Assembly (NCBI RefSeq): GCF_027595985.1
Contig: NC_073304.1
Span: forward strand, 47,719,137 to 47,783,136
DNA: 64,000 nt
Source of the DNA: Sorex araneus
Taxonomy: Eukaryota; Chordata; Mammalia; Eulipotyphla; Soricidae
Reading direction: 5' to 3'
The position numbers were made by a program, and so were the translations under genes. Below the pieces are notes generated by a model. That model saw only the letters and a program-made list of their open reading frames with translations, ran no database searches and was not told the origin of the DNA. Shown piece by piece: positions 14,263 to 24,200 of this stretch. Numbering within the stretch: position 1 is the first letter of the stretch; the number at the start of each line of letters is the position of its first letter.

Positions 14263-17206
14263 GCACTGATGGAACTAATACGATGGGGTAACAGGGCATT
14301 TTCCCCTAAATATTACTTTAGTAGCCAGTGTGCTACTATGCTGAAGGAGTTCTTAGGGAAATGTTAGGATGGTATTGGGTTGCTAAGATATAGCTTATCT
14401 ATTCTGTGATTTCTTTTTTTATTATTATAAGCACAATGGGACTGCTATGTCTCTAGTTGTGTAAGAATAGGAAAAAGGCCATTTTGGAGATTATTATCTA
14501 AAAGGAACTATTATACAGATGGGTCTCTAACAGTTGTCCAAAATAATTCTACATATGGTTTTTTAAAAAGTGTTCAAATTTAAAAGTTCTATGAAAAGTG
14601 TGGAATTTGGAAATTCTTCACTTAAGCTATTACAAAATTTTCAAGATTGCTTTCCTTATAATGAAAAATATGAGTCATTATAATTTTGCTTTTCACTGCT
14701 ACCTAGAAAATAAAAGTTTTGGGGGCTCCCAGGGGCTACTTTCGGTGTTTGGAAGACCTTGCGGGGCATCAAACTCAGCTCCACATTGATCCATGCATGC
14801 ACACTAGGCCTTTGAGCTATCTCCTGGCCCTATAGGTTGTTTTATTTTTAATTAAGGATTTTAGTTAAACAGTATCTTGGTGATTCTACATTCCTTAAAA
14901 GGATCAAGTATTTATAACAACTTGAAACTATACCAGTTATATGTAACAAATTTTCTAGGGCTCGACTTTGAAACTTAGCTAGATGTCTGTAAATTCAATC
15001 CTTGTAAAATGTTTATTTTCTTGAAGATTAAAATACTATTAGAAAAACTGAAGACTGGTAATAGAACAGGAAGGAAGTTTTAATTTTTATGATGCCAAGG
15101 GGAATAAAATATTATTAATTCCTATTGTACCTTTGTTTCCTCTGAGAAGAGATCTACCTGCAATTATTGTATTTGGGAGCTATATTTTTATGGTATCAAA
15201 GAATTTCATTTTTCTTCGGATATTTTTAAAAGGAACCACTACTTTGGAATGTGCACAGCCTGATGGATCTGGACGAAGAATTATCAATAGCAACCTCAAC
15301 TACCCCTTCAGTATTGTCAGCTATGAAGATCACTTCTACCTCACGGACTGGAGGAGGTGAGGTGCTAACACAATACACAAGCAGGAAAGGCATGCTCCTG
15401 GGGAACCCCTTTGTTCTACCCAGTATCAGTATAGGACTTCCTTAAGTCCTACTGAAGTCTCATGGTTAGTAGGTAACACCTTTCATGCATTACTTTTAAA
15501 ATTGTACTATTACAGTGTTCCCCCACCCACCCCACCCCACCCGAGTAAACAGAATTGTTTATGTGGAGCTTAAAGGTGGCAAAAGGCTACTGGTACTCAA
15601 CTGTTTAAAAGGATAAATGGATTCTTATAGAATCTAAGAATAAAGAGCTTCCCACTTAGATGGTACCGTGAGGTGTATCATTAGGTATAGGGTTAAAGAA
15701 AATCCAAAACATTGACATTGTGGATATACGATTTGCCACCAGGGTGAATAAAAAGCACAGCACTGTAATTAAAACTAGTTCTCCCAAACACTGAAAAAAA
15801 GAAAAATCTAAGGCCTTCTACCTTGTTTCTAGGAATTCTAATTGCATTGCTCTGGTAAGAGACCCAACATCAGTATCTTATTTACTGATTTTGTTTTGTT
15901 TTTGCTTTTTGGGTGACACCCGGCGATGCACAGAGGTTACTCCTGGCTCTTTGCTCAGGAATTACTCCTGACAGTACTCAGGGGACCATATAGGATGCTG
16001 GGAATCGAACCCAGGTTGGCTGCGTGCAAGGCAAACGCCCTACCCACTGTGCTATCACTCCAGCCCCCCTTCACTGTCACTGTCATCCCATTGCTCAACT
16101 TGTTCGAGCAGGCACCAGTAACGTCTCTCATTGAGAGACTTATTGTTACTGTTTTTGGCATATCCAATATGCATGGGTAGCTTGCCAGGCTCTGCTGCGT
16201 GGGCTCGATACTCTCGGTAGCTTGCCGGGCTCTCCGAGAGGGGCAGAGGAATCGAACTTGGGTCGACAGCATGAAAGGCGAAAGCCCAACCGCTGTGCTA
16301 TGGTTCCAGCCCCCAGCCCCCCTTATTTACTGATTTTGGGTTTAGGGCCACACCTGGCTGTTCTCAGGGCACCATATGGTGTATAAGGGATTGAACCAGC
16401 TGGTCACATGCAAGGCAAATGCCCTACCAGCTGTACTATCTCTCCAGTCCCAAGTATCACTATTTCAATAGATCCTCAAGCAATCTCAATGTGCAGCGGG
16501 GATTGAGAACACTAATTTGTTCCAGGTTTCTCAGATTTTAGCATGGAATCAGAATCAACCTGAGGGCTAGTGAAAAGGCACTGCTGGTTTCCCTCTCAAT
16601 TTTTGATTCACTAGGCATCAAGACTTAGCATTTCCACCAAGTTTCTAAGTAATCTAGTCTGAGGACCATTTTGGGAACCACTGATACAATCTAAATCTAA
16701 ATAAGTCAAAACTCATTTAAGTAAATTAATTTAAAAAACTCATTCTAGAAGGCTGTGTTCCTGTGTTGAAACTGACTTTTTTCTTATCCAACTTCAAATC
16801 TCATTCTTTATTACAGGGATGGTATCATAGCAATAAACAGAACTAGTGGCCAGTTTAGTGAAGAGTATCTCCCAGACCAGCGAACTCATCTCTACGAGAT
16901 AACTCTCGTCCAACCCTTCTGCCCAGCAGGTAAATAAGCATGCTACAGCGATTCCTTTGGGTAAGTAGGATAAGGAGACCATATGTAGTATCTGTCCTTG
17001 GTGCCACTGACATTGACATTTGTCAATCCCATTTTGAGCTGGAAAACTTAATGATCAGTAACTTTTGAATTTACCTAACTAGACACACACAAAAAGCTAA
17101 CCCATTGGTGTATGTCCCCTTTAAAGGACTGGCTTGTTACAACTTAGTTATAATATATTCACCTATGTTCCTCTTCCTCCATCTCCCCTTAACAGGACAA
17201 AAGTAG
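2762..17206 (+). CDS. NID2: NID2 (nidogen-2), 3' part of the gene, 8 coding exons to the stop
   Basis: Secreted basement-membrane glycoprotein that links laminin and collagen IV networks. Exons: 2762-2983, 8633-8790, 11469-11598, 12071-12242, 13805-13962, 15233-15356, 16817-16929 and 17196-17206. All have AG/GT borders, and the phases chain (1,0,1,2,1,2,1) without a break, giving 362 residues. Domains in order: second thyroglobulin type-1 domain (Cys-rich, with CWCV), a Pro/Thr linker, then a YWTD beta-propeller with blade motifs VYWTD, MYYTD, LYWTD, CWAD and YLTD, then a C-terminus ending CPAGQK. NID1 carries an EGF module after the propeller; this protein stops, as NID2 does. The upstream domains (NIDO, G2 barrel, EGFs, first thyroglobulin domain) lie before the window. 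Human NID2 has about 1375 residues (recalled), so this is roughly its last quarter. The gene converges on RTRAF. Identity is certain at family level and strong for NID2. Confidence 0.95.
3273..8130 (-). mobile_element. Degenerate near-complete L1 (LINE-1), antisense in a NID2 intron
   Basis: Poly-T (minus poly-A) at 3273-3297, then the L1 3' tail. ORF2 pieces on the minus strand run from 3' to 5': C-terminal region (about 3780-4490), INIVKMAI/YRFN-type block (5006-5188), HPFMIK...GCPLLPLL reverse-transcriptase block (5495-5752), [13 protein letters not shown]...NDQVG (5824-5960) and endonuclease segment (7076-7264). ORF1-type sequence (coiled coil, then [13 protein letters not shown]-like end) lies at about 7480-8060. 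Many stops and frameshifts make it non-functional. A CT microsatellite has expanded inside ORF2. Confidence 0.9.
5984..6110. repeat. (CT)n microsatellite grading into TCTG/TG repeats
   Basis: About 35 nearly uninterrupted CT units followed by CTGTCTCTGTGTGTCTG-type derivatives. It lies between the reverse-transcriptase blocks of the antisense L1. Confidence 0.95.
8597..8610. repeat. C14 homopolymer in a splice-acceptor pyrimidine tract
   Basis: Fourteen consecutive C inside the polypyrimidine tract, 22 bases before the NID2 exon at 8633. Confidence 0.9.
8633..8790 (+). CDS. NID2: NID2 exon: linker and start of the propeller
   Basis: Acceptor CATGGCAG, preceded by a polypyrimidine tract containing 14 consecutive C; donor GTAGAG. 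Completes the split Cys codon, then reads [20 protein letters not shown] (proline/threonine-rich linker) and [15 protein letters not shown] up to LLSLQ. The last motif is the first strand of the nidogen beta-propeller. Ends on a codon boundary. Confidence 0.92.
8935..9070 (+). mobile_element. SOR-type SINE, diverged
   Basis: GGGCTGGAGCGATAGTATAG (box A side), then CCCTGGCGTGACATGGTCCC and GGAGCCAGGAGTAGAC. The 3' end has decayed. Confidence 0.75.
9601..9660 (+). pseudogene. U2 snRNA 5' fragment (retropseudogene) with TSD
   Basis: 9615-9648 matches the first 34 nt of U2 snRNA with about 3 mismatches; TTTTGGCTAAGATCAAGTGT is intact. It stops abruptly and is flanked by a direct repeat, GTTGTGGAGGCAGG (9601-9614) and GTTGTGGAGACAGG (9647-9660), 13/14 identical. 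An intact 5' end, a lost 3' part and a TSD are the signature of an L1-mobilised snRNA copy. Confidence 0.85.
10141..10262 (-). mobile_element. SOR-type SINE, partial
   Basis: Reverse complement of the SINE: CCACACCTGGCTGTGCTCAG, then GGGATCGAACCTGGGA (box B) and GCTGTTCTATCTCTGACCCC (head). Confidence 0.8.
10970..11142 (+). mobile_element. SOR-type SINE
   Basis: GGGGCCAGAGAAACATTACA head, CCTTGCCTTGCATGCAGCCG, CAGTCAGGAGTACTC and an A-rich end (AAAAGAAAAAAACAAAAAG). Confidence 0.85.
11143..11385 (+). mobile_element. MIR element, near full length
   Basis: Follows the MIR layout in order: TTAATGTGTGCCAAGTATTG, TTATCTCCATTTGCAAATGA, GGAAATCAGGCACAGAAAGC, AGTTAAGTACCCAAG and a final ACCACGCTACTCAACTG. 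The adjoining SOR copy ends where it begins. Confidence 0.85.
11469..11598 (+). CDS. NID2: NID2 exon: propeller blade with YWTD
   Basis: Acceptor CCACGAAG, donor GTCAGC. Encodes [20 protein letters not shown] and continues to EVVIDSG, an LDL-receptor class B (YWTD) repeat. Ends one base into a Gly codon that the next exon completes. Confidence 0.94.
12071..12242 (+). CDS. NID2: NID2 exon: propeller blade with a MYYTD variant
   Basis: Acceptor TGCTTCTCAG, donor GTTAGT. Encodes [10 protein letters not shown], then [20 protein letters not shown] and [11 protein letters not shown]. The usual tryptophan of the YWTD motif is tyrosine here (TAC at 12124-12126). Ends two bases into an Arg codon. Confidence 0.94.
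12345..12440 (+). repeat. MIR/L2-like ancient repeat fragment
   Basis: TTAGGTGTCAGGCCCTGTTG resembles the 'tgtgccaggcactgtg' block shared by ancient mammalian repeats. Weak. Confidence 0.3.
12841..13614 (-). mobile_element. 5'-truncated L1 with exact 16-bp TSD
   Basis: TSD CACTAGCCTCATTTTC at 12841-12856 and 13599-13614, with poly-T at 12857-12880 (antisense poly-A). It contains the L1 3' tail (GAATCACCGTGAGGGTACAG, CCTTCACCAGTGCCCATTTT), a 3'UTR with a GC-richer block (13160-13340), and the ORF2 C-terminus on the minus strand ([20 protein letters not shown]) at 13386-13560. A recent insertion in an NID2 intron. Confidence 0.93.
13805..13962 (+). CDS. NID2: NID2 exon: propeller blade with [14 protein letters not shown]
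   Basis: Acceptor CTCCATAG, donor GTAATA. Encodes [20 protein letters not shown], then [20 protein letters not shown]. The [10 protein letters not shown] signature is characteristic of nidogen propellers, where it lies on the laminin gamma-1 binding face. Confidence 0.95.
14194..14260. repeat. (TA)n/(TG)n microsatellite
   Basis: TATATATATACACGTGTGTG, then about 20 TA units. Confidence 0.95.
14721..14830 (-). mobile_element. SINE remnant
   Basis: GGGGCTACTTTCGGTGTTTG through to CCTTTGAGCTATCTCCTGGC; the head end is recognisable and the body decayed. Confidence 0.5.
15233..15356 (+). CDS. NID2: NID2 exon: propeller blade with YLTDWRR
   Basis: Acceptor TTTTAAAAG, with a weak pyrimidine tract; donor GTGAGG. 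Encodes [16 protein letters not shown], then [18 protein letters not shown]. Ends two bases into the second Arg codon. Confidence 0.94.
15894..16068 (-). mobile_element. SOR-type SINE, 3' half of a dimeric insertion
   Basis: Antisense: A-rich tail complement TTTTGTTTTTGCTTTTTGGG, GATGCTGGGAATCGAACCCA (box B) and GCTATCACTCCAGCCCCC (head). It abuts the long-form SINE at 16069. The pair shares one TSD, CTTATTTACTGATTTTG (15877-15893 and 16322-16338). Confidence 0.92.
16069..16321 (-). mobile_element. Long-form tRNA-headed SINE, 5' half of a dimeric insertion
   Basis: Antisense of a tRNA-like head (box B region GAGGAATCGAACTTGGGTCG) plus a different body: paired 'GGTAGCTTGCC(A/G)GGCTCT' blocks, TACTGTTTTTGGCATATCCA and a terminal CACTGTCACTGTCATCCC. 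No poly(A) lies between it and the following SOR unit. Confidence 0.88.
16339..16450 (-). mobile_element. Older SOR-type SINE beside the dimer
   Basis: GGGCCACACCTGGCTGTTCT, GGGATTGAACCAGCTGGTCA and CTGTACTATCTCTCCAGTCC. Confidence 0.75.
16523..16683 (+). mobile_element. MER5A-like hAT MITE
   Basis: Starts CAGGTTTCTCAGATTTTAGC and ends TTTTGGGAACCACTG, with ATCAGAATCAACCTGAGGGC inside. This is the layout of the mammalian MER5A (Charlie-derived) element. Confidence 0.75.
16817..16929 (+). CDS. NID2: NID2 penultimate coding exon
   Basis: Acceptor TTATTACAG, donor GTAAAT. Encodes [20 protein letters not shown], then [15 protein letters not shown]. Without splicing at the donor, the frame would read one Lys and stop at TAA (16934-16936). 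The strong CAG|GTAAAT donor and the matching final exon favour splicing. Confidence 0.93.
17196..17206 (+). CDS. NID2: NID2 last coding exon (stop TAG)
   Basis: Acceptor CCCTTAACAG after a good pyrimidine tract (17171-17190). GA completes Gly, then CAA AAG TAG, so the C-terminus is ...CPAGQK. Human NID2 ends with the same layout (GRK). Confidence 0.85.
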
Positions 17207-17805
17207 ATATGGCAGGACTTGGAGTTTGTACCTTAAAGAACATTGTAAACAGATGAACTGAAAAGGGAAGCAGCCATTAGAAGTTCCTGGACATAGAAGA
17301 TGGATTCATTTTTAGTGCCAAAAGACTAAGTGTGTTTTGTGAAAAGTTTATACCTCAATCTTTACTACTGTATTTTTTAAAACAAATGTTATCATAAATT
17401 TTAAAAAGGTAAAAATTATTGCACTTATATTTAAAAGGTTAAATTCATTCAGCCAAGAACCAAGTAGAATACATTAAGACCCTAAATCTGGCTTTTGCTG
17501 TGGATTCTTTCTGGTCAAAATATTAAAGCATGTATAATCAGTACTGATATGCAATCCTAAAAATCATAGTGACAAAGGGAAGAACCAACTTATTTACTAT
17601 CTCCCAACAAAGTTCTAAGATTTTTTTTACCTCTGCATCAGTGCATTTGTATTTATATTAAAAGGTGCTAGAATATTTCAATTTATTTTTTTCTGATCCT
17701 TTAAGTCCCTTTTATAGCATTACACACAGAAAGTATACTTACAAATACCAAAGGTGTAACAGTTCTCAAATTTTAGAGTACTCCAATAAAATATTTTACA
17801 TTTTC
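17207..17805 (+). other. NID2: NID2 3'UTR (probable extent)
   Basis: Non-coding AT-rich sequence after the stop. Candidate poly(A) signals are ATTAAA at 17522-17527 and AATAAA at 17785-17790. Cleavage about 15-20 bases after the latter gives a 3'UTR near 600 nt. The end is inferred. Confidence 0.6.
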
Positions 17806-17924
17806 CTAAGTGATCTTTATTATTGCCTCTATGATAGCATTGCGGGAGGTGACATACCTTTAACCACAAAAGAGGAAGAAGCAGATTACACATACAGATA
17901 TACAACATATAATCAAGAAAAAAA

Positions 17925-18101
17925 TTTTTACTTTTTCCAACTTTATTAAATAAAAAGTAATGATGGCAAATCTCTAGAACATTGTCAATTTTCTGGGCTT
18001 CCAAACCCTTGAAAATGTGACATTTGATTCCCAAACACATGCCAGAGTGTACACGGTTCCAATGGTACTAAGGAGGTGAGAAGCTAAAATCCTAAAAATG
18101 T
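17925..18101 (-). other. RTRAF: RTRAF 3'UTR (probable extent)
   Basis: Runs from the stop to the expected cleavage site, roughly 15-20 nt beyond the minus-strand AATAAA at 17947-17942. A further minus-strand AATAAA lies at 17821-17816. The end is inferred. Confidence 0.55.
17942..17954. terminator. Palindromic bidirectional poly(A) signal
   Basis: TTTATT-A-AATAAA reads AATAAA on both strands. On the minus strand it is the best-placed poly(A) signal for RTRAF, about 155 nt after its stop codon. On the plus strand it could serve as a distal signal for NID2. Confidence 0.65.
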
Positions 18102-18256
18102 TCATCTTCCAACTTTGCCCAGTCTGTGGTCCGTCTTTGGATCAGCAATGATGGCCTGGACAGCTACTATGGCTTCATTAATTTTTGTCTGTAGCTCTCT
18201 GAGCTCTTCTATATGCAGCAATCGCAGAATCTGAGCAGCTTCATTAAGAACTGCAT
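18102..18256 (-). CDS. RTRAF: RTRAF exon 8 (stop TGA)
   Basis: Minus-strand acceptor TATAAAAAACAG-type tract before 18256. Encodes DAVLNEAARILRLLHIEELR, then a helical tail and the basic end LGKVGR. The TGA stop is at 18104-18102. Confidence 0.96.
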
Positions 18257-21189
18257 CTGTTTTATAAAAAACAGTGTATTAATCAATGACCTCTATATTC
18301 AAAACCATTTACTTATTTTCAAAAAATATTTATAAAGTCCCTAAAATAGAACTAATCTAATCCCCTTGTCTCTGGTAACTCAGCAGCCATGCCCATAAGC
18401 CACCCCTGGCCCGTGCCAGATAATCTCGTCATGGCCGCCATCTAGATTGCATGTCCTTCTCTCCTAGAAAGAGAGCATAACATAACGCTTGCCATAACCA
18501 GGCCACCGGACCCCAGCGCCAGGTTGTTTCACTCGGGGCGCCCCAGAGGGGGGTGGATGAGACCTCCCCCCGCCCCAAGGGACCCAGACCTGGCAACTGA
18601 AAACCTCCAGAATTCAACCTCCGCCATGCTAACGGGTGCTCTCCTCACGCTTGGGCTGAGCCTCACCCATGAGTGAACATTTTTCTGGGCCTCTTGACAC
18701 TGCATAGGACACATACAACCCATGGTTCAAGAGTACCACACCACACCTGATGGGACTCAAAGTAGGAGGCAAACAACCGTAGAGGGAAATATTTCATTTC
18801 TGCTTTGGGGCAGGGATTGGGGTTCAGGATGGAACACCAGAAATATGGTGGTGGGAAGGTGTAATGGTGGTGGGATTGGTGCTTGAATATTAAATGTAAT
18901 CAAATATTGTGAGCTACTTTATAAAATAAAAAAAAATAAAAAGAACTAATGAAAATCACTTACCTCCTGTGTCAAAACCAAGAATATGCTTGTCTAATGC
19001 AACAGGCAGTCCCTGTGGGGGATAAAAAATGGCAAAATTATTCTATTGAAGAACAACAATTTTCAATTTTTTTTCTCAAATGAAGTGCTACTGTTACAAT
19101 GTTTGGAGATTTTGATAACCTTTTAGCTATAGTGACAAGGCAATTGAATTTTTTTCTTAAACGAATTTATGACTAGGCTTACTATAATCTATTAGGAAAC
19201 GAATGGCTCTATAACCAATAGCTCTATAACCCACCCAGTCCTTAAACAATGCATATAATATAACCCAGTAGTCTTGAGCTGCTGGTCCACAGACCAGTGC
19301 CACTCTGCAGGTATAAAAAGGCCGTGGAGCTCCTTTTCTCAGCAGTGCTGTTACAACTGCTAAGAAAGGAGGGCTCGGCAGGATATTCTCATCCCATTTT
19401 AGCAACAGCAAACAGGACAAATGAGGATTTGTTACTTTAAGATCACTTTCTTCAAACTAGTTTACTTCTGAACACACATTTATTTCTGATTACATAATTC
19501 TTTCAGTCATCATATTTAGCAGATTATCTAAATATTTTTAAAAATTATTTCCAAATAACTTTAAAGAAATTTTTTTTTTACTAAACCATTTAACCAGTCA
19601 GTACCTATGCACAGAACTTTAGAGATAACTATGATAAAGCCAAACCATATGGAATTTATAACTCCCAATAAATGACAACAGGCAGTCTACTGCTACAGTG
19701 TATTATTTTCTCACTACCATGAAAACACTATGACTAGGAGATAGCTCAGTGCCAAAAGCACCTTCCTAACAAGCACAAGTCTCCAAGTTTGTGCCCTATG
19801 CCACCCACATGCAATGTGATCCTGGGGGCTCCGCTCAGAACCACAACAGAAAACGCTCTCCACAGCTGTGTGTAACCACTACAACCAAATGTGTAGGGGA
19901 AAAGGGGGTGGAAGAGAAGCACACTGTACTTTCAACTTTGTAAACAAAACTGTCACTATTCAATTCTTAATCATACAAATCCTTTTTTTTTTCTTTTGGT
20001 GGAGTTGGGGGTGGGGGAAATCTACTGGGGGCCATACTCAATGATGCTCAGAAATCACTATTAACAATTCCTGCGATGCCAGGAATCAAAGTAAAGTCAG
20101 CCATGTATAGCAACCACCTTTGCCACTAAACTGAATCTCTGACCCTAATACAAATCTCCTTCAACTCCATCTGTCTTAAAATAACTAGTAAAGATATAAA
20201 CAATTGAATGTGAAAATAGAGTGAGCAAAATTAAAGAGAAATGCATTGTACTACATTACATGACTGGCACCAGAGACTCTATTTCACTTTGTTTGCCAAT
20301 AGACCACCAAGGAATAACTAACCCTGACAAACAGTGGCTACAAATAAGAACATTCAACTGAAAGAATAGTCTCCACTATAGCTTTTGAGATAATACAAAA
20401 ATTTAATTGGAGGACTGAAAACTAACTTTTACTTCACATACAAAGATCTAGCTATATACCCCCCAAAAAAAGACATAATTTTGCTGAATGAATTATTTTA
20501 TTATGCTAGGATAATTTACTGTCTGTACTATAGTATGGGTGAAACAAGCTGATCTGTAACTCGATTTTCAATAGTCTAATTTATACATAATAAGCCAAAA
20601 TGAACTTTTTTAAAAAAGTATCTTTCAGTAAGAGCTACAGTGGCCTCGCTAAGGTTAGAGGACAAAAGACACTGCAAGCATGGAAGGGAGACAAAAGAGG
20701 ATCAGAACAAGGGTTGTGCGAGAGACCTTCATGGTACCTTTAGAGCAGAAGGAACTATCAATAGGCACCTATAGCAACTGCTACTAACTCAAAAATATTC
20801 TCTGCACTATTCCAAGGTCAATGAGACTTTAGGGTTATAATCTTAAAATATCCCAGAATTAAGAATGAGAGCTATAGTTGTACAGTTTTCTCAGTTCACA
20901 AAGCAGAACTGAAAAATGAGTTTGTCACCTATACACTGAATCTTTTATTTGGTGAGGCAGTGGGGACACACCCAGTGGTACTCACGGCTATTCTTGGCTT
21001 TACACTCAGTGTCACTCCTAGCAGTGTTCAGAGAACCAGATAGGATGCCAGGGATCAAACCTGGGTCTGGATCAGCTATGTGCAAGGCAAGTGCCCTGCT
21101 GCTGTACTATCATTCCAGCTCCAGCTATGTATACCCTAAAACTGTTAAGTTTTACCCCCATCCTCTTCACCTGGCCAATCAACCAGCAG

Positions 21190-21237
<48 letters not shown>

Positions 21238-24200
21238 ATCCTCTATACATGGGCCCCACCATACACTAGAGGTACACTCTCAAAATCAGACCGCCTGAGC
21301 TCAACTGCTGATCAACTTCGGTAACCCCTAGATAACTTTAAGAGAAGAGATTTCTCTAAAGAAAGAAAAGCCTGGGAACAGGATTCAGGCTGAAAAAAAG
21401 AAAAAAAGTAACAGAAAGAATGTCCTTTGTTTCTAGAAATTATTCAAAACAATCCAGTATAAAATAAACTGGGAACATGCAAATAGTATGTACTAGAAGA
21501 CTGGGATGAGTTTCTTGAAAGTGATATAAAGTTCATTTCTCACTCAAAAATGACCAAGCAATTGATACAAAATGCAAAGACCAAATCAACTCCCCCAAAC
21601 TATTTTTGAGGTCAAGATGTAGCCAAGCAGTAGTGAGCATGTTTAAGCATAAGGGAATAGGTTTGACCACCTGAACAACAATGAAACAAAAACAACTTTT
21701 TCCCCCTGAATTTTTCTAATGTATTATGGGAATCTTAAGTAGATAATGTGCAGAATTTAAACTTTTATCAATACCACCAGAATAAACCTTAATAATTTAT
21801 ATTTAATACTTACCTCTTTTGTTTGATTTGCTTTAGCAACTGCATCCTGCGTCAGGCGCTCCTGGACCAAAATGCGAATTGCCTAAGAAACCAAAAACAA
21901 AGTGTTTTTACTTTTTGTTGGCTGTTGTTCTCTTTTCTTCTAAGTCTATAGAATAATGGTTCCAGTTTGATGGACTTGAAAAACAATTTCCCCATCAAAA
22001 AAAAAAAAAAAACACCCCACTACTTGAACCTCTTCATTTTAAGTTGGAATAATGCAATTATTTTCAAATTGAAAAAAACATTGTGTATGCTTAGAAATAT
22101 TTTTAAATACAGATACATAAATATATATGTAGTAAAAGTCTATCTTCTTTCTATTCATAAACTTCAGCCATCCCTGCAGAAAGTCGGTGTGCCAGGTTCT
22201 CGTGTATCCTTACAAGATCTCTATTACACACATACTGAAGCATGCAGACTTTTTGACAAAAAGAGTAACGTGCCATACTGTCATTAATTCTCTCCATTAT
22301 AATGAAAATGGGCCAGGAGCACATGTCAAACATGCACATCAGCTTTACAGCACCTCCTGAGAACTGCTGGATGTGTGACCCTAATCCCCTACCCCACTCC
22401 AGCACTACTGGACAAGGACCCTATAAGGACAAGACCTCAAGAGACAAAATGTTTTCAGGTTTTCGTGGGATGCACTATTTCCTCACCAAGGCATTTTATT
22501 ATGGTGAACGAAAACATGAAATGGAATTTTAGTTAGCAGATGACAATTACAATGGACAGGTTTTTTTTCTTTTCTTTTCGGGTCACACCCGGCCATGCTC
22601 AGGGGTTACTCCTGGCTCTGCACTCAGGAATCACTCCTGGCGGTGCGCAGGGGACCATGTGGGATGGTGGGAATCGAACCTGGGCCGGCCGTATGAAATT
22701 GTGAAAAATTATTATTTTCAATAATACAAAACTAAATACTGTATTTGAAAAGAATTAAGCCAATCTGAACATACTGAAAAGTCCATATGCCAAAGTTAAT
22801 ATACTATTCTTAAATCTGGCAAACCTATGAAGATAATTTCCAGGTGATCAGGTATTATTTGAATGCTTCTAACATAACCCAAAGAACAAAGTACGACTAA
22901 AACTTCATATAGCTTTTGGATATAACAAATTTATAATTTTTCACAGAGTTTCAAATGTGAGGAATGAACGGCAAATATGCTAGGCCAATGTGTCTGCTTC
23001 TCCCCTCAGTTTATGATTAAAACTGACATGACCAGTACAGACTGTTCCAAAGCAATTTATATAATTGCCTGTACCTGGGAACAAGTTTTGAAAAAGCCAA
23101 ATTTCACTTAAAATAATTCTGTTTCAGAATTCAATCTGAGTTGAGAAAATCTGAGCTAAAATTCAGATTCAGGAGAAATTGAAAACCTAGGAATAAGAAG
23201 AGTCTCCTTGTGAACTACCATTTAATACAATTCTAAAATAGCTTGCGAGACTGATTTGGGGGTATAGGGGGTAGAATGAAGAGAGGGGGTTTGGGCCACA
23301 TTCAGCAGTGCTCAGGACTTACTCCTAGTTCTGCATTCAGAGAGCACTCCTGGCAGGACTTGGGGCACTATAGGGGATACTGGGGTTCAAAGTCAGATTT
23401 TCCAGGGCAAGCCAAGTACCACAATCAGTGTAATATCTCTGCCTCCAGCCTCTGGTATCTTAAATGTCATGCTGACACCCCTACCCTTCACAGATAGAAA
23501 TGTAATTTTCTCTTAGAATTGAGACACCTCTGGCCCAGAAGACAGCTCAGAGGGCTGGAGCACCAGCTTTTCATACAAGAGACCCTGAGTTCAATCCCTG
23601 ACACCATGTGCTGCCTCAAATAGCACCAGGAGCAATCCATAAGCACAGTGACAAGTAGCTTGAGTACCACCACGCACTGACCAAAACTGAAAAAACATAA
23701 GAGATCTCATTCTGGGGCCAGAGCCATAGTACAGCTGGTAGGTGTTTGCCTTGTACTCAGCCAACCTGGGTTTGATCCCTGGCATCCCATATGGTCCCCC
23801 AAGCACTGCCAGGAGTAACAGGAGTAATTTATGAGTGCAGAGACAAGAGTAAACCTGGAGCATGGCCAGGTATGGACCACCTCCCCACTCCCAACAACCC
23901 CCCACCAACAAACCCCTCAATAAAAAAGCACACAAAAAATAAAAAATCTCATTCAGACCACTGGGGTACCTGAAGCAGAGATATGAAGTGGTCTATTTGG
24001 AGAAGGGACTTTTTACACCTCAAAGAGATTCTACGGTATATATTTTTGACTAAATTCACCATATTACTGAGGCATTCTTTATAAAATTAATGAATTCAGA
24101 TAAAATACTTTAAAAAGATAATATAAGCAGAGTGATAAAGGAAAAGACTCAACGACAAGGTCAAAGTACTAAATAAAATCCTGGCTCTATCATTTTCAAG

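Noticed and set aside
16817-16936. NID2 ending by read-through at 16934-16936 (...CPAGK)
   Set aside because: The donor CAG|GTAAAT and the in-phase final exon with CAA AAG TAG match the known NID2 layout better.
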